Positions 23,406-31,537 are shown, counted from the stretch's first letter. The stretch is 64,000 bases of DNA from Qipengyuania_C sp046254955 (GCF_046254955.1 NZ_JBJXRG010000001.1:310001-374000); one strand, 5' to 3'. Made by a program: numbers and translations. Notes: generated by a model from the sequence alone, not told the origin.

Positions 23406-23924
23406 TTATTCGATAACGATTGTCACCGCACGGCGGTTCTGCGCCCATGCTGTCTCGTTGGAGGCTAGCGCAACCGGCCGTTCTTTGCCGTAGCTGACCG
23501 TACGAATACGGCTGGCATCGACACCGATCCCGACCAGGTAGTTTTTGGCGGCATTCGCACGCCGCTCGCCCAGCGCGAGGTTGTATTCGCGTGTGCCGCG
23601 TTCGTCGGTGTGCCCTTCCAGCGTGACGTTTACGCCCGGATAGCGCGACAGGTATTGGGCCTGTGTCTGCAGCGCAGCGGCATCCGAACTGTCGATATTG
23701 AACCGGTCGGTATCGAAAAAGATCACGTTCTGGCCGTTTACCGCATCTATGAAATGCGCTTGCGATCCGGGCTGCGGACCTTGCGCGGTTTGCGCTGGGG
23801 TTGTGTCGACATCTGTACTTGTGTCGGCGGGCGGCGGCGGAAGCTGCTCGGGCGGCTTGGGCTGGCACGCTGCCAACACACCCGCTCCGGCCAGAAGCAT
23901 GGCGACTGTAAGAGATTTCGTCAT
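23406..23924 (-). CDS. pal: Peptidoglycan-associated lipoprotein Pal
   Basis: A 172-aa outer-membrane lipoprotein. The lipobox GVLAAC places Cys at residue 20 after the signal peptide, followed by a Pro-rich linker and an OmpA-like peptidoglycan-binding domain (about 60-172) with VTLEGHTDERGTREYNLALGERRA and the DAP-binding Asp/Arg. Pal links the outer membrane to the cell wall and interacts with TolB and TolA during division. It is the last gene of the Tol-Pal operon, 46 bp after tolB. Confidence 0.96.
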   Translation of the reverse strand: MTKSLTVAMLLAGAGVLAACQPKPPEQLPPPPADTSTDVDTTPAQTAQGPQPGSQAHFIDAVNGQNVIFFDTDRFNIDSSDAAALQTQAQYLSRYPGVNVTLEGHTDERGTREYNLALGERRANAAKNYLVGIGVDASRIRTVSYGKERPVALASNETAWAQNRRAVTIVIE

Positions 23925-23970
23925 TGCATTTTTCCTTTCAATGGAACGGTGCCCCGAACGTAAAACAAAC

Positions 23971-25350
23971 TTACGGCAGAATGGGTCCCCATGCCGGATC
24001 GGACGCGTCTACCGGCGTTGGCAGGCGGCGCTCGTTCTTGCCAGTCAGATCCACCTGGTAGAGCCCGGTGCGGCCCGATCCGCGCGCTGTGCGGAAGAAC
24101 TGGATGATGCGGCCATTGGGTGCCCAGGTCGGCGCTTCATCTTGCCAGCTATCGGTCAGGTGGCGCATATTGCGGCCTTGCGGAGTCATAACGCCGATCC
24201 GGAAATTGCCGACAATATGCGTGAAGGCGATCTGGTCGCCGCGCGGACTCCATTCGGGTGTGGCACAGCGCCCACCGAAGAACGAAATGCGCCGCTGATT
24301 GGTACCATTGGCATCCATCACATAGCATTGCTGGCTGCCCGAGCGGTCACTCTCGAACACGATCTTCGATCCGTCGGGCGAATAGGAACCGCCGATATCG
24401 ATCCCCGGCGTATCGGTCAGGCGAATGCTGCCACCGCCGCTGACCGGCACACGATAGATATCGGTATTCCCGCCCACCGCCATCGAATAGAGGATGTATT
24501 GCCCGTCAGGCGACCAGCGCGGCGCCATCGTGGGGTTGGAATTCTCGGTTACCAGCGTCTGGCGGCCCGTCCCGATATCATAGACATAGATGCGCGGGTT
24601 GCCGTCGACATAGCTGAGGTACATCAGCTTCTTGTAGTCGGGCGAATAGCGCGGCGTGAGCGCCGTCGAAGTGCCGAGCGTGATGAAACGGTGGTTTGCC
24701 CCGTCGCTGTCCATGATCGCCAGCCGCTTGATGCGGTTATCCTTGGGCCCAGTTTCGGCGATGTAGGCGATCTTGCTGTCGAAGAACGGACTCTCGCCTG
24801 TCAGGCGCGAATAGATGAGGTCTGCGCATTTGTGCGCCGCGCGGCGCCAATCGGCCGGACCTACCACCCAGCCCTCGCGGATGAGCTCATCGCGCAGAGC
24901 CACGTCATAGAGATAGCATCCTACGATCAGCCGTCCGTCAGCGCGTGCGCGGACATAGCCGTGCACGAGCATCTCCGCGCTGCGGCCCTGCCACGTGCCC
25001 CAATTAGGCGATGTAATCTCGGTATAGAGCGGGCTTGGCAGTGAATCCGGGCCAATCGGTCGAAATAGGCCGTTGTTGCGCAAATCGGAGGTGATGACGC
25101 GCGCCAGTTCCAGGCCCAAAGCCGCCGTCCCGCTGGTGTTGGCGGGGGTAGGCTGATCGCGGTCCGTGGCAAAAGCCGGGATGGCTATACCAAGGTCTTC
25201 CAGATTGCCTTCGAAGCTAACCGAGCCTGTTAGCCCCTGCCCCTCTTCGATTGTTTCAACTTCGCCGCCTTCCGGAGGCGGGGCATCGAGATCCTGCGCT
25301 GCCAGAGGCGCGGCCACAAATGCGAGGATGAAGGTGAAAAGAAGTCTCAT
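23971..25350 (-). CDS. tolB: Tol-Pal system beta-propeller protein TolB
   Basis: A 459-aa periplasmic protein with signal peptide MRLLFTFILAFVAAPLAAQ, the N-terminal domain (up to about 180), and a six-bladed WD40-like propeller. The blades repeat patterns such as ALTPRYSPDYKKLMYLSY, APRWSPDGQYILYSM and TPEWSPRGDQIAFTH. TolB shuttles between Pal and TolA. ATG 25350 is chosen because it overlaps the tolA stop (25347-25350). An earlier ATG at 25365 is in frame but less likely. Confidence 0.96.
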   Translation of the reverse strand: MRLLFTFILAFVAAPLAAQDLDAPPPEGGEVETIEEGQGLTGSVSFEGNLEDLGIAIPAFATDRDQPTPANTSGTAALGLELARVITSDLRNNGLFRPIGPDSLPSPLYTEITSPNWGTWQGRSAEMLVHGYVRARADGRLIVGCYLYDVALRDELIREGWVVGPADWRRAAHKCADLIYSRLTGESPFFDSKIAYIAETGPKDNRIKRLAIMDSDGANHRFITLGTSTALTPRYSPDYKKLMYLSYVDGNPRIYVYDIGTGRQTLVTENSNPTMAPRWSPDGQYILYSMAVGGNTDIYRVPVSGGGSIRLTDTPGIDIGGSYSPDGSKIVFESDRSGSQQCYVMDANGTNQRRISFFGGRCATPEWSPRGDQIAFTHIVGNFRIGVMTPQGRNMRHLTDSWQDEAPTWAPNGRIIQFFRTARGSGRTGLYQVDLTGKNERRLPTPVDASDPAWGPILP

Positions 25351-26150
25351 TGCGCCAGTTTCCAATCAAATCCGAAGGGCCCGACAAGTTTCCAGGCCTC
25401 GTAATATTCATCAGGCAGGTCGAATGGTGCGGCCAGTTGCACTGCCCTTATGGCCTGTTCGCCATGGCGGCCCGATTGCGCGCGGTTCGTCGCTGTCACC
25501 CCGGTCTGCCGGACGATAGTAGGCTTGCCTGCCAGGGTGCCATCTTCGTTGAGCCGAAAGCGCAGGAAAGTCGTAATCTGGTCGACATCGGGGCCGCTCG
25601 GCGGCTGCCAATGCGGCTTGATCTGCCGCGCCAAGGCCTGGACCAGCGAGGCCTTCGCGCTCGCCCCGATCTGCGACGCAGGAACGCGTGTTTCCTGCGT
25701 ATTGGTGCTCGATCCTGCGCCTGAAAAGGCCTGCTCGAAACGGCGCGTACCGCTAGCGCTGGTTCGTTCGGTCGGCGTTTCACGGCGCGAGGCGCGGCGC
25801 GTGTCTTCGCGCGGGCGCTGTGCCGCATTTGGCGCTGGCCTCTCGGCCACGGGGCGTTCGATCACATCGGGCTGCGGCGGCGTGGCAGTCAGCTCGTCGC
25901 TCGGGTCGGGAGAAGTGGAGGCGCGGCTTTCACGGACAGGGGTGGGCGACATCGCATCGAAACCAACGTCTTCGGCAAGGTTCACTGTCATCCGCTCCGG
26001 AATCGGCGGCGGCGGCGCTTCGGGCTGGAAGACCAGCACTCCGGCCAGCGCAAGATGCAGGACGACAGCGGCTGCGAGGCCGGCCTTGTCTTCCTTGCGC
26101 AGGGACGCGAGTGCCATGGGGGCTCGGCTATGGTTCATCGTCTGAACCAT
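25347..26150 (-). CDS. tolA: TolA-type protein (TonB/TolA C-terminal family)
   Basis: About 267 aa. A short cytoplasmic start is followed by one transmembrane helix (LAAAVVLHLALAGVLVF). A Pro/Arg/Ser/Thr-rich periplasmic stretch with many ERP-type repeats follows, then a C-terminal TonB/TolA fold (PHWQPPSGPDVDQITTFLRF, LNEDGTLAGKPTIV). TolA spans the periplasm, energised by TolQR, to pull on Pal-TolB. ATG 26150 overlaps tolR. ATGs at 26138 and 26117 are alternatives and none has a clear ribosome site. It is shorter than enterobacterial TolA, as usual in this group. Confidence 0.88.
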   Translation of the reverse strand: MVQTMNHSRAPMALASLRKEDKAGLAAAVVLHLALAGVLVFQPEAPPPPIPERMTVNLAEDVGFDAMSPTPVRESRASTSPDPSDELTATPPQPDVIERPVAERPAPNAAQRPREDTRRASRRETPTERTSASGTRRFEQAFSGAGSSTNTQETRVPASQIGASAKASLVQALARQIKPHWQPPSGPDVDQITTFLRFRLNEDGTLAGKPTIVRQTGVTATNRAQSGRHGEQAIRAVQLAAPFDLPDEYYEAWKLVGPFGFDWKLAQ

Positions 26151-26616
26151 CGCTGACTGTTGCTTCGGCTTCTACAGCCTCGGCGGCGCTGTTCGTCACC
26201 AGCGAGATCGAGTTGAAACCGGCGCGATTGAACTCGCCCATCACCGCCATCACCAATCCGTAGTTCAACACCCGGTCCGCTCGCAGTGAGACCTGCGGCA
26301 GGTTGTCGCCCGAAGTGGGCCTCACGGCAGCGAGCGCGCCCGGCAATTCGGCAATACCGACCGGCATATCGTCGACGAAGATCGTGCCGTCGTCGGTGAT
26401 CGAGACGGTTACCTGCTCGGTTTCGGAAGGCAGCGCATTGGCGCGGCTATCGGGCAGCTCGAGCGGCACGCCAGAGGTGAGCAACGGCGCGGTCACCATG
26501 AAAATGATCAGCAGCACCAGCATCACGTCCACGAAAGGCGTGACATTGATCTCCGCCATCGGAGCCCGGCGCCCTCCACGCCGTCGCCGTCCCATAGTCT
26601 GGATGCCCATCGCCAT
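26128..26616 (-). CDS. tolR: TolR/ExbD family biopolymer transporter
   Basis: A 162-aa protein: a basic start (GRRRRGGRRAPMAEINVTPFVDV) leads into the single transmembrane helix MLVLLIIFMVTAPLL with the membrane Asp (FVD) used in proton flow. A periplasmic ExbD domain follows. The C-terminus is acidic. TolR works with TolQ as the motor of the Tol-Pal system. Its ATG at 26616 shares its A with the stop TAA of a 50-codon ORF lying between tolQ and tolR. Confidence 0.95.
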   Translation of the reverse strand: MAMGIQTMGRRRRGGRRAPMAEINVTPFVDVMLVLLIIFMVTAPLLTSGVPLELPDSRANALPSETEQVTVSITDDGTIFVDDMPVGIAELPGALAAVRPTSGDNLPQVSLRADRVLNYGLVMAVMGEFNRAGFNSISLVTNSAAEAVEAEATVSDGSDDEP

Positions 26617-26768
26617 TATGGCTGGCCCTCCGGGCGGGAAACGGTACCGGCCCTCTCTCCCTCCCAGCCACCCGATATGATGACAGGCAGGCTATCGGGT
26701 GGCTGGGAGGGGGAGCGGGCTGGAGCCGCCGGAGCCAGAGCGACGCGATGGCGACCTATGAACATCAT
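26616..26768 (-). CDS. Unannotated 50-codon ORF stitched between tolQ and tolR
   Basis: ATG 26768 overlaps the tolQ stop (ATGA) and the frame ends in TAA that overlaps the tolR start (TAATG), so the whole tolQ-tolR gap is one coupled reading frame. The product is MMFIGRHRVALAPAAPA, then a Ser/Pro stretch and GGWEGERAGTVSRPEG. It has no recognised family. A long palindrome fills its middle, so the frame may be a captured palindromic element kept open to preserve coupling. Whether the peptide is made is unknown. Confidence 0.4.
   Translation of the reverse strand: MMFIGRHRVALAPAAPARSPSQPPDSLPVIISGGWEGERAGTVSRPEGQP
26655..26715. repeat. 23-bp inverted repeat between tolQ and tolR
   Basis: Left arm 26655-26677 pairs with right arm 26693-26715. 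The inner 17 bp (CTCCCAGCCACCCGATA with its complement) are perfect and the outer part has one G-U. The loop is 15 nt. In the mRNA this would be a very stable hairpin between two coupled genes. It may be a palindromic repeat element or an mRNA processing or stability site. No second copy was seen in the window. Confidence 0.8.
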
Positions 26769-27466
26769 TTTTTCTCCAGCTCGCGGCTGAGGCGCGCGTG
26801 AAGTTTGTCGGCAAAGCGATGGAGGCGGGCTTCGTAGCGGTTCACCTTGTGGCTGAAGCGGTTGTAGGCAATCACTGCAGGGATTGCGGCGAAAAGACCA
26901 ATCGCTGTCGCGAACAGTGCTTCGGATATGCCCGGCGCGACTACCGCCAGCGATGAGCTTTCCTGCACGCCGATCTGGAAGAAGCTGTTCATGATGCCCC
27001 AGACGGTACCGAACAGGCCCACAAAGGGCGCGACCGATCCGACGGTGGCAAGGAAGTTCAACCGCTCGGCCAATTCGTCGGCTTCCGCCGCGACCTGGCT
27101 TTCCATCACTCCTGCGACGCGCTGGCGAGTGCCATCGCGGTCGATCGGCTGGGTCGAAGTGGAATGGCGCCATTCGGACATGCCGGCCCAAGCAACATTC
27201 GCCGGTGGCAGCTCATCGTCGCGGCCCTGCTTGATCAGGGCCTGATGCTCCTTCGTACTCCAGAATTCTTCTTCGAACGCTATTGTGCGCCGACGCAGCT
27301 TCCCGATCCTGAGCGAGAAAGAGATGATGATCATCCAGACCCAGATGCTCGCCACGATCAGCCCGAGCATCACCGCCTGCACAACGATATCGGCATCGAG
27401 GAACAGCCGTAACGGATCGAGCCGTTCGCTGGTTTGCCCCAGCATCGTGAGAAGTAATTCGTTCAT
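26765..27466 (-). CDS. tolQ: TolQ proton channel subunit (MotA/TolQ/ExbB)
   Basis: A 233-aa inner-membrane protein with three transmembrane helices: DIVVQAVMLGLIVASIWVW near the N-terminus, LNFLATVGSVAPFVGLFGTVWG, and ALFATAIGLFAAIPAVIAYN. The last two carry the conserved Thr and small residues of the family pore. TolQ with TolR uses the proton gradient to drive TolA. ATG 27466 is chosen because it overlaps the ybgC stop (27463-27466). It has a basic Lys-rich tail. Confidence 0.96.
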   Translation of the reverse strand: MNELLLTMLGQTSERLDPLRLFLDADIVVQAVMLGLIVASIWVWMIIISFSLRIGKLRRRTIAFEEEFWSTKEHQALIKQGRDDELPPANVAWAGMSEWRHSTSTQPIDRDGTRQRVAGVMESQVAAEADELAERLNFLATVGSVAPFVGLFGTVWGIMNSFFQIGVQESSSLAVVAPGISEALFATAIGLFAAIPAVIAYNRFSHKVNRYEARLHRFADKLHARLSRELEKK

Positions 27467-27921
27467 CCGGTCACTTTCGCATTCATGAAGCTCTGAAACG
27501 CTGCGCGCCATTCCTCAGGCTGGCGCCTGGGCCTGCCATCGGGTGCGACAAAACCGACGCGAAGGCTGGCGGTGGTCAGCACATTATCTCCCCGCAATGC
27601 CCGCTGTTCCATCCGGCAGCTGGCGGCCTTCATTTCGGTGCAGCGTGTTTCGATCAGCACGTCATCGTCCAGCCTGGCCGGCATCAGGTAACGGATATTG
27701 AGGTCCGCCACGGCATAAGCGCCCTCGCCCGCTTCGATTGCGGCGCGCTGGTCGATAGCCAGCCGCCGCAGCAGGTCCGAGCGCGCGCGCTCAAACCAGC
27801 GCAAATAGTTTGCGTGATATGTAATCCCCGAAAGGTCGGTATCTTCGTAGTATACGCGCACGGCATACCAATGCGTGTCGCCATCGATGACGCCATCGGG
27901 TGGAGGAGGAAGCGCGGCCAT
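27463..27921 (-). CDS. ybgC: Tol-Pal-associated acyl-CoA thioesterase YbgC
   Basis: A 152-aa hot-dog thioesterase with the catalytic segment VYYEDTDLSGITYHANYLRWFERAR (active Asp in DTD), the marker of the 4-hydroxybenzoyl-CoA thioesterase/YbgC group. It hydrolyses short-chain acyl-CoA or acyl-ACP and is the usual first gene of the Tol-Pal operon. The coupling of its stop to tolQ, and the gene order, support the name. A 94-bp gap without a gene separates it from the hinT/his operon upstream. Confidence 0.94.
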   Translation of the reverse strand: MAALPPPPDGVIDGDTHWYAVRVYYEDTDLSGITYHANYLRWFERARSDLLRRLAIDQRAAIEAGEGAYAVADLNIRYLMPARLDDDVLIETRCTEMKAASCRMEQRALRGDNVLTTASLRVGFVAPDGRPRRQPEEWRAAFQSFMNAKVTG

Positions 27922-28015
27922 ATCCTGCGCCGCCCATTACAGGCGCGCGAGTCCGGCAGCAAACGAAACCTGAGTAGCGATCCACCAACCGCGCCTGGCG
28001 TTCGGCAAAGCGTTC

Positions 28016-28393
28016 CTAGCGCGCGATCATCGGCCCCAGGAACTGGCCACCGAAGAGATGGATGTGCAGGTGAGGCACTTCCTGGCCGCCGTGACGCCCG
28101 ACATTCGCGAGCAACCGGTAGCCGGGCTGGACCAAATCATGCTCGCGCGCGACATTGCCAACCGCGCGGATAAAGCCGCCGATTTCCTCGTCGCTGGCTT
28201 TCGCCGAAAAATCATCCCAGCTGACATAGCTGCCGCGCGGGATCACGAGGATGTGGATCTCGGCCTGCGGATTGATATCGTGGAAGGCGATCGCCCATTC
28301 GTCTTCATAGACGCGCTTGGACGGGATTTCCCCGCGCAGGATCTTGGCGAAGATATTCTGGTCGTCATAGGGAAGTGTCGGATCGATCGGCAT
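28016..28393 (-). CDS. HIT family (HinT-like) purine nucleoside phosphoramidase
   Basis: A 125-aa histidine-triad protein with the HxHxH motif in VPHLHIHLFGG near residues 108-118 and the start YDDQNIFAKILRGEIPSKRVYEDEW. HinT-like enzymes hydrolyse AMP-lysine-type phosphoramidates and aminoacyl-AMP by-products in the cytoplasm. Its ATG shares a base with the hisE stop (TAATG), so it is the last gene of the histidine transcript. It may be coupled to his expression without taking part in the pathway. Confidence 0.92.
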   Translation of the reverse strand: MPIDPTLPYDDQNIFAKILRGEIPSKRVYEDEWAIAFHDINPQAEIHILVIPRGSYVSWDDFSAKASDEEIGGFIRAVGNVAREHDLVQPGYRLLANVGRHGGQEVPHLHIHLFGGQFLGPMIAR

Positions 28394-28719
28394 TAGTCAC
28401 TCCCAGAAGTTTTTCGTGCGGCCTTCTCGTCAAGGCCCGAAGTGCCCTCGCGCCGATCCAGCTCGTCCAGTACATCAGCGAGCGGGATCTCTTTCGCCTG
28501 CAGGAGTACCAGCAGATGGAACAGCACATCTGCAGCCTCGCCCACCAGCTCTTCGCTGGTGCCAGAAAGCGCGGCGATCACCGCTTCGGTCGCTTCCTCG
28601 CCCAGCTTCTGCGCGATCTTCTCGATCCCCTTGGCATTGAGCTTGGCGACATAGCTGGATTCGGGCGACGCAGTGCGGCGCTCGGCGATGACCTGTTCGA
28701 GACGCGATAAGGTATCCAT
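28393..28719 (-). CDS. hisE: Phosphoribosyl-ATP pyrophosphatase
   Basis: A 108-aa all-helical MazG-like enzyme. The segments KIAQKLGEEATEAVIAAL and LVGEAADVLFHLLVLLQ hold the Glu/Asp metal ligands that bind Mg and pyrophosphate. It converts PR-ATP to PR-AMP in histidine synthesis. ATG 28719 gives the usual start MDTLSRLEQVI. Longer readings add an improbable N-terminus that would overlap hisF. It lies directly after hisF in the operon. Confidence 0.95.
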   Translation of the reverse strand: MDTLSRLEQVIAERRTASPESSYVAKLNAKGIEKIAQKLGEEATEAVIAALSGTSEELVGEAADVLFHLLVLLQAKEIPLADVLDELDRREGTSGLDEKAARKTSGSD

Positions 28720-28757
28720 GCGGCGTATGTGGTTCAAACCCCGCGCGCAGGCAATAG

Positions 28758-29522
28758 TCATATCCCTCGGGCCGGGAGGCCGGCCGCGCGAAGTGCCGCA
28801 TGCGCTTCGGCAACGGTGTGCTGGCCGAAATGGAAAATCGAAGCGGCGAGCACGGCGCTCGCATGGCCCTTTGTCACGCCTTCAACCAAGTGATCGAGCG
28901 TGCCGACACCGCCGCTCGCGATCACCGGAATGCTCACGCTGTCCGCAATCGCGCGCGTCAATTCGAGATCATAACCCGCTTTGGTGCCGTCGCCGTCCAT
29001 CGATGTGACGAGCAGTTCGCCCGCGCCCAGCTCCGCAAGCCTGTGCGCATGTTCGAGCGCGTCGATCCCCGTTTCGCGCCTGCCGCCATGCGTAAATATT
29101 TCCCACTTGCCATCGTCAACGCGGCGCGCATCCACACTCGCGACCACGCATTGGCTGCCCATCTTCTCGGCGATTTCTGCAACCACTTCCGGACGCGCCA
29201 CAGCCGCGCTGTTCACCGCAACCTTGTCTGCACCTGCAAGCAGCAGCCCGCGCGCATCTTCTACGCTCGAAACGCCGCCACCCACAGTAAGCGGCATGAA
29301 ACACACCTCGGCCGTACGCCGGACCATGTCGAGCAGCGTACCGCGTCCTTCGTGGCTGGCCGAGATATCGAGGAAGCAGAGTTCGTCCGCACCCGCGGCA
29401 TCATAGGCCTGAGCCTGCTCGACCGGGTCACCGGCATCCGTGAGGTCGACGAAATTCACGCCCTTGACTACGCGCCCATCGCGCACGTCGAGGCAGGGTA
29501 TGACACGGATGCGGACGGTCAA
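28758..29522 (-). CDS. hisF: Imidazole glycerol phosphate synthase, cyclase subunit
   Basis: A 254-aa TIM-barrel protein with the twin phosphate loops (VGGGVSSVEDAR and ASGGVGTLDHL), catalytic Asp11 in IPCLDVRDGRVVKGV, and the second catalytic Asp in SMDGDGTKAGYD. It uses ammonia from HisH to form imidazole glycerol phosphate and AICAR. The start codon is TTG at 29522, overlapping the stop of the preceding membrane-protein gene (TTGA). TVRIRVIPCLDV is the expected N-terminus. It is separated from hisA by two unrelated genes. Confidence 0.96.
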   Translation of the reverse strand: MTVRIRVIPCLDVRDGRVVKGVNFVDLTDAGDPVEQAQAYDAAGADELCFLDISASHEGRGTLLDMVRRTAEVCFMPLTVGGGVSSVEDARGLLLAGADKVAVNSAAVARPEVVAEIAEKMGSQCVVASVDARRVDDGKWEIFTHGGRRETGIDALEHAHRLAELGAGELLVTSMDGDGTKAGYDLELTRAIADSVSIPVIASGGVGTLDHLVEGVTKGHASAVLAASIFHFGQHTVAEAHAALRAAGLPARGI

Positions 29523-29770
29523 GGCATGCTGCCAGTAGAAAGCGAAACAAAGGTCACTATTGCAAATGCCACTAGTCCGATGGCTATAGGGCTGACCTTG
29601 AGTTGAAACCAGCCAAAGCGCTTACCAATCTGGCAAAGTCCCGTTGCCAGCAGATATATAGCTGAGAACTCGACCGCCGCGAGTAAGGCAACCTCGGTGG
29701 AACTACTCAACACCAAGGAAACTGCGCCAGTTAAAATCGCTCCAACAATAATGACGACGAAGAATTTCAT
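29519..29770 (-). CDS. Small membrane protein of unknown function in the his operon
   Basis: An 83-aa hydrophobic protein with about three predicted membrane segments: MKFFVVIIVGAILTGAVSL, ALLAAVEFSAIYLLATGL, and PIAIGLVAFAIVTFVSL. No family is recognised. It is coupled upstream to the next gene (TGATG) and downstream to hisF (TTGA), so it is translated as part of the histidine operon. The amino-acid composition fits an inner-membrane protein. A function in histidine synthesis is unlikely; it may be a lineage-specific insertion. Confidence 0.7.
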   Translation of the reverse strand: MKFFVVIIVGAILTGAVSLVLSSSTEVALLAAVEFSAIYLLATGLCQIGKRFGWFQLKVSPIAIGLVAFAIVTFVSLSTGSMP

Positions 29771-30189
29771 CAGTCCGCCTCAACGATTCCTGTCAGTGAT
29801 TGACCACCAAACTCGAGCCGGATTTCCTCGCCGATCTCGAACTTCGGATTGCCTTCGTCGGACCTCCCTTTCCACGCGAAGTCAATTCGCCCGCCTTTGG
29901 CATCCAGATCCGCCAAGTGCTGACCCCTGTAGAACATCCGCACGGGCCCGCTGTAAGCGCCCGGCAACCTGCGCAAGTTCATTTCCAAACGCTCCTGCCC
30001 GTCGCTCCAGCGGCTCTGGTCGAGATCGCCGTGATAGGTCGAACCGGTGCGAAACTTGCACTCGACATCATGGATTTTCCGCACTCCCGGGCCGGTAACC
30101 ACGACACTCGAACTGTTCGACGACTTGGCTTTGATAAGGATCACAGCGACAACACCAAGGATGATGAGGACAATTATTCCAAGGCTCAT
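29770..30189 (-). CDS. Membrane-anchored hypothetical protein in the his operon
   Basis: A 139-aa protein with an N-terminal anchor (LGIIVLIILGVVAVILIK) and a soluble beta-rich domain. The domain includes IHDVECKFRTGSTYHG, LEMNLRRLPGAYSGPVRMFY and FEIGEEIRLEFGGQSLTG, and probably faces the periplasm or cytosol. No family is recognised. Its ATG overlaps the hisA stop (30186-30189) and its stop overlaps the next small membrane gene, so the insertion is fully stitched into the operon. Confidence 0.7.
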   Translation of the reverse strand: MSLGIIVLIILGVVAVILIKAKSSNSSSVVVTGPGVRKIHDVECKFRTGSTYHGDLDQSRWSDGQERLEMNLRRLPGAYSGPVRMFYRGQHLADLDAKGGRIDFAWKGRSDEGNPKFEIGEEIRLEFGGQSLTGIVEAD

Positions 30190-30914
30190 GCACGTTCTCC
30201 CATTGCAATAGCTGCCGCCAATTCCAGCCGACCCTCGTAAAGCGCGCGGCCGGTAATCACGCCTTCGATCCCCTCATGCGCGTGCAGCGAGAGGACGTGA
30301 ATGTCGTCCAGTCCCTTCACTCCGCCGCTGGCGATCACGGGAATGTCCACCCGGCGCGCCAGATCAAGCGTCGCGTCGATATTGCAGCCCTTGAGCAAGC
30401 CGTCGCGCCCGATATCGGTGAACAGCAGGCTGGCAACGCCTGCATCTTCGAAGCGGCGCGCCATATCGACCGCCGAGACGTCGGACACTTCGGCCCAGCC
30501 TTCGGTCGCGACCATGCCATCGCGCGCGTCAACCGCCACGACAATCCCATTTTCCCATTCGCGCGCCATGTCACGCACGAATTCCGGATCCTTGAGCGCA
30601 GCAGAACCGATCACGATCCGGCTGACGCCAAGATTGAACCACCCCTCGACCGCTTCCGCATCGCGGATGCCCCCGCCCAGTTGGACATGGCCGGGAAAGG
30701 CTTCGACAATCGCTTCGACAGCCTCGCGGTTGCGGCTCTCGCCTGCGAACGCGCCGTCGAGATCGACGACATGGAGGTGCATCGCGCCCGCTTCGGCAAA
30801 GAGCATCGCTTGCGCGGCCGGATTGTCCCCGTAGACAGTCGCGCGATCCATATCGCCCTCTGCGAGGCGGACGACTTCGCCGCCCTTCAGGTCGATGGCC
30901 GGGAATACGATCAA
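30186..30914 (-). CDS. hisA: Phosphoribosylformimino-AICAR ribotide isomerase
   Basis: A 242-aa TIM-barrel isomerase with VFPAIDLKGGEVVRLAEGD (catalytic Asp), GGGIRDAEAVEGW and the second phosphate loop ASGGVKGLDDI. It opens the ribose ring of ProFAR in histidine synthesis. Two starts are possible: TTG 30914, which overlaps the hisH stop (TTGA) and has GGAG 8 nt upstream, or GTG 30923 adding three residues. I prefer TTG because of the ribosome site and the expected MIVFPAIDLK start. Confidence 0.94.
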   Translation of the reverse strand: MIVFPAIDLKGGEVVRLAEGDMDRATVYGDNPAAQAMLFAEAGAMHLHVVDLDGAFAGESRNREAVEAIVEAFPGHVQLGGGIRDAEAVEGWFNLGVSRIVIGSAALKDPEFVRDMAREWENGIVVAVDARDGMVATEGWAEVSDVSAVDMARRFEDAGVASLLFTDIGRDGLLKGCNIDATLDLARRVDIPVIASGGVKGLDDIHVLSLHAHEGIEGVITGRALYEGRLELAAAIAMGERA

Positions 30915-31537
30915 GGCTTCCACTCCATAAAGCGCTCCAACAGCGCCAGCCCATAGGCCTGGCTCTTCTCGGGATGGAACTGCACGCCAGCAATATTGCC
31001 GCGCGCCACGGCTGCGACAAGCCCGCCGCCATGATCAGTCATCGCCGCAATGTCACCGCCATCATCGGGCGCAAAATAATAGGAGTGAAGGAAGTAGGCC
31101 TCTCCCTCTTCGAATAAGGTATGATCGCGCGCGTGCGGGGTCAGGGCTACATCATTCCACCCCATGTGCGGCACCTTGATTACGGGATCAGTCCGCTCGA
31201 TCCGTCTGACTTCGCCGGGCACCCAGTCGAGGCCAGGTGTTTCGCCATGCTCGAGGCCGGTTGTGGCAAGCAATTGCATCCCGACGCAAATTCCCAGGAA
31301 GGGCGCAGCTTGTAGCAGCACACGCTCTTCAAGCGCATCAATCATTCCGGATATGCCGCGAAGACCTTCAGCGCATGCGACGAACGAGCCGACACCCGGC
31401 AGAACTATCCGTTCTGCCTTCCGAACGACATCGGGGTGGGCGGTCACCTCAACCCTGGCGCCGATTGCCTTCAGTGCATTTTCGACAGAATGAAGATTGC
31501 CAGCACCGTAATCTATCAGCGCTACGGCGTTAGCCAC
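30911..31537 (-). CDS. hisH: Imidazole glycerol phosphate synthase, glutaminase subunit
   Basis: A 208-aa class I glutaminase. The nucleophile Cys is in PFLGICVGMQLL, with the His-Glu pair near the end in GVQFHPEKSQAYGL, and a start VALIDYGAGNLHSVENAL. It supplies ammonia to HisF. GTG 31537 has GGGGAG five bases upstream and overlaps the hisB 3' end by 8 bp. Upstream extension would intrude further into hisB and lacks similarity. Its stop overlaps hisA. Confidence 0.95.
   Translation of the reverse strand: MANAVALIDYGAGNLHSVENALKAIGARVEVTAHPDVVRKAERIVLPGVGSFVACAEGLRGISGMIDALEERVLLQAAPFLGICVGMQLLATTGLEHGETPGLDWVPGEVRRIERTDPVIKVPHMGWNDVALTPHARDHTLFEEGEAYFLHSYYFAPDDGGDIAAMTDHGGGLVAAVARGNIAGVQFHPEKSQAYGLALLERFMEWKP

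Noticed and set aside
23698..25044. A 448-codon plus-strand frame
   Set aside because: It mirrors tolB and part of pal, with no domain and an Arg/Ala/His-rich composition.
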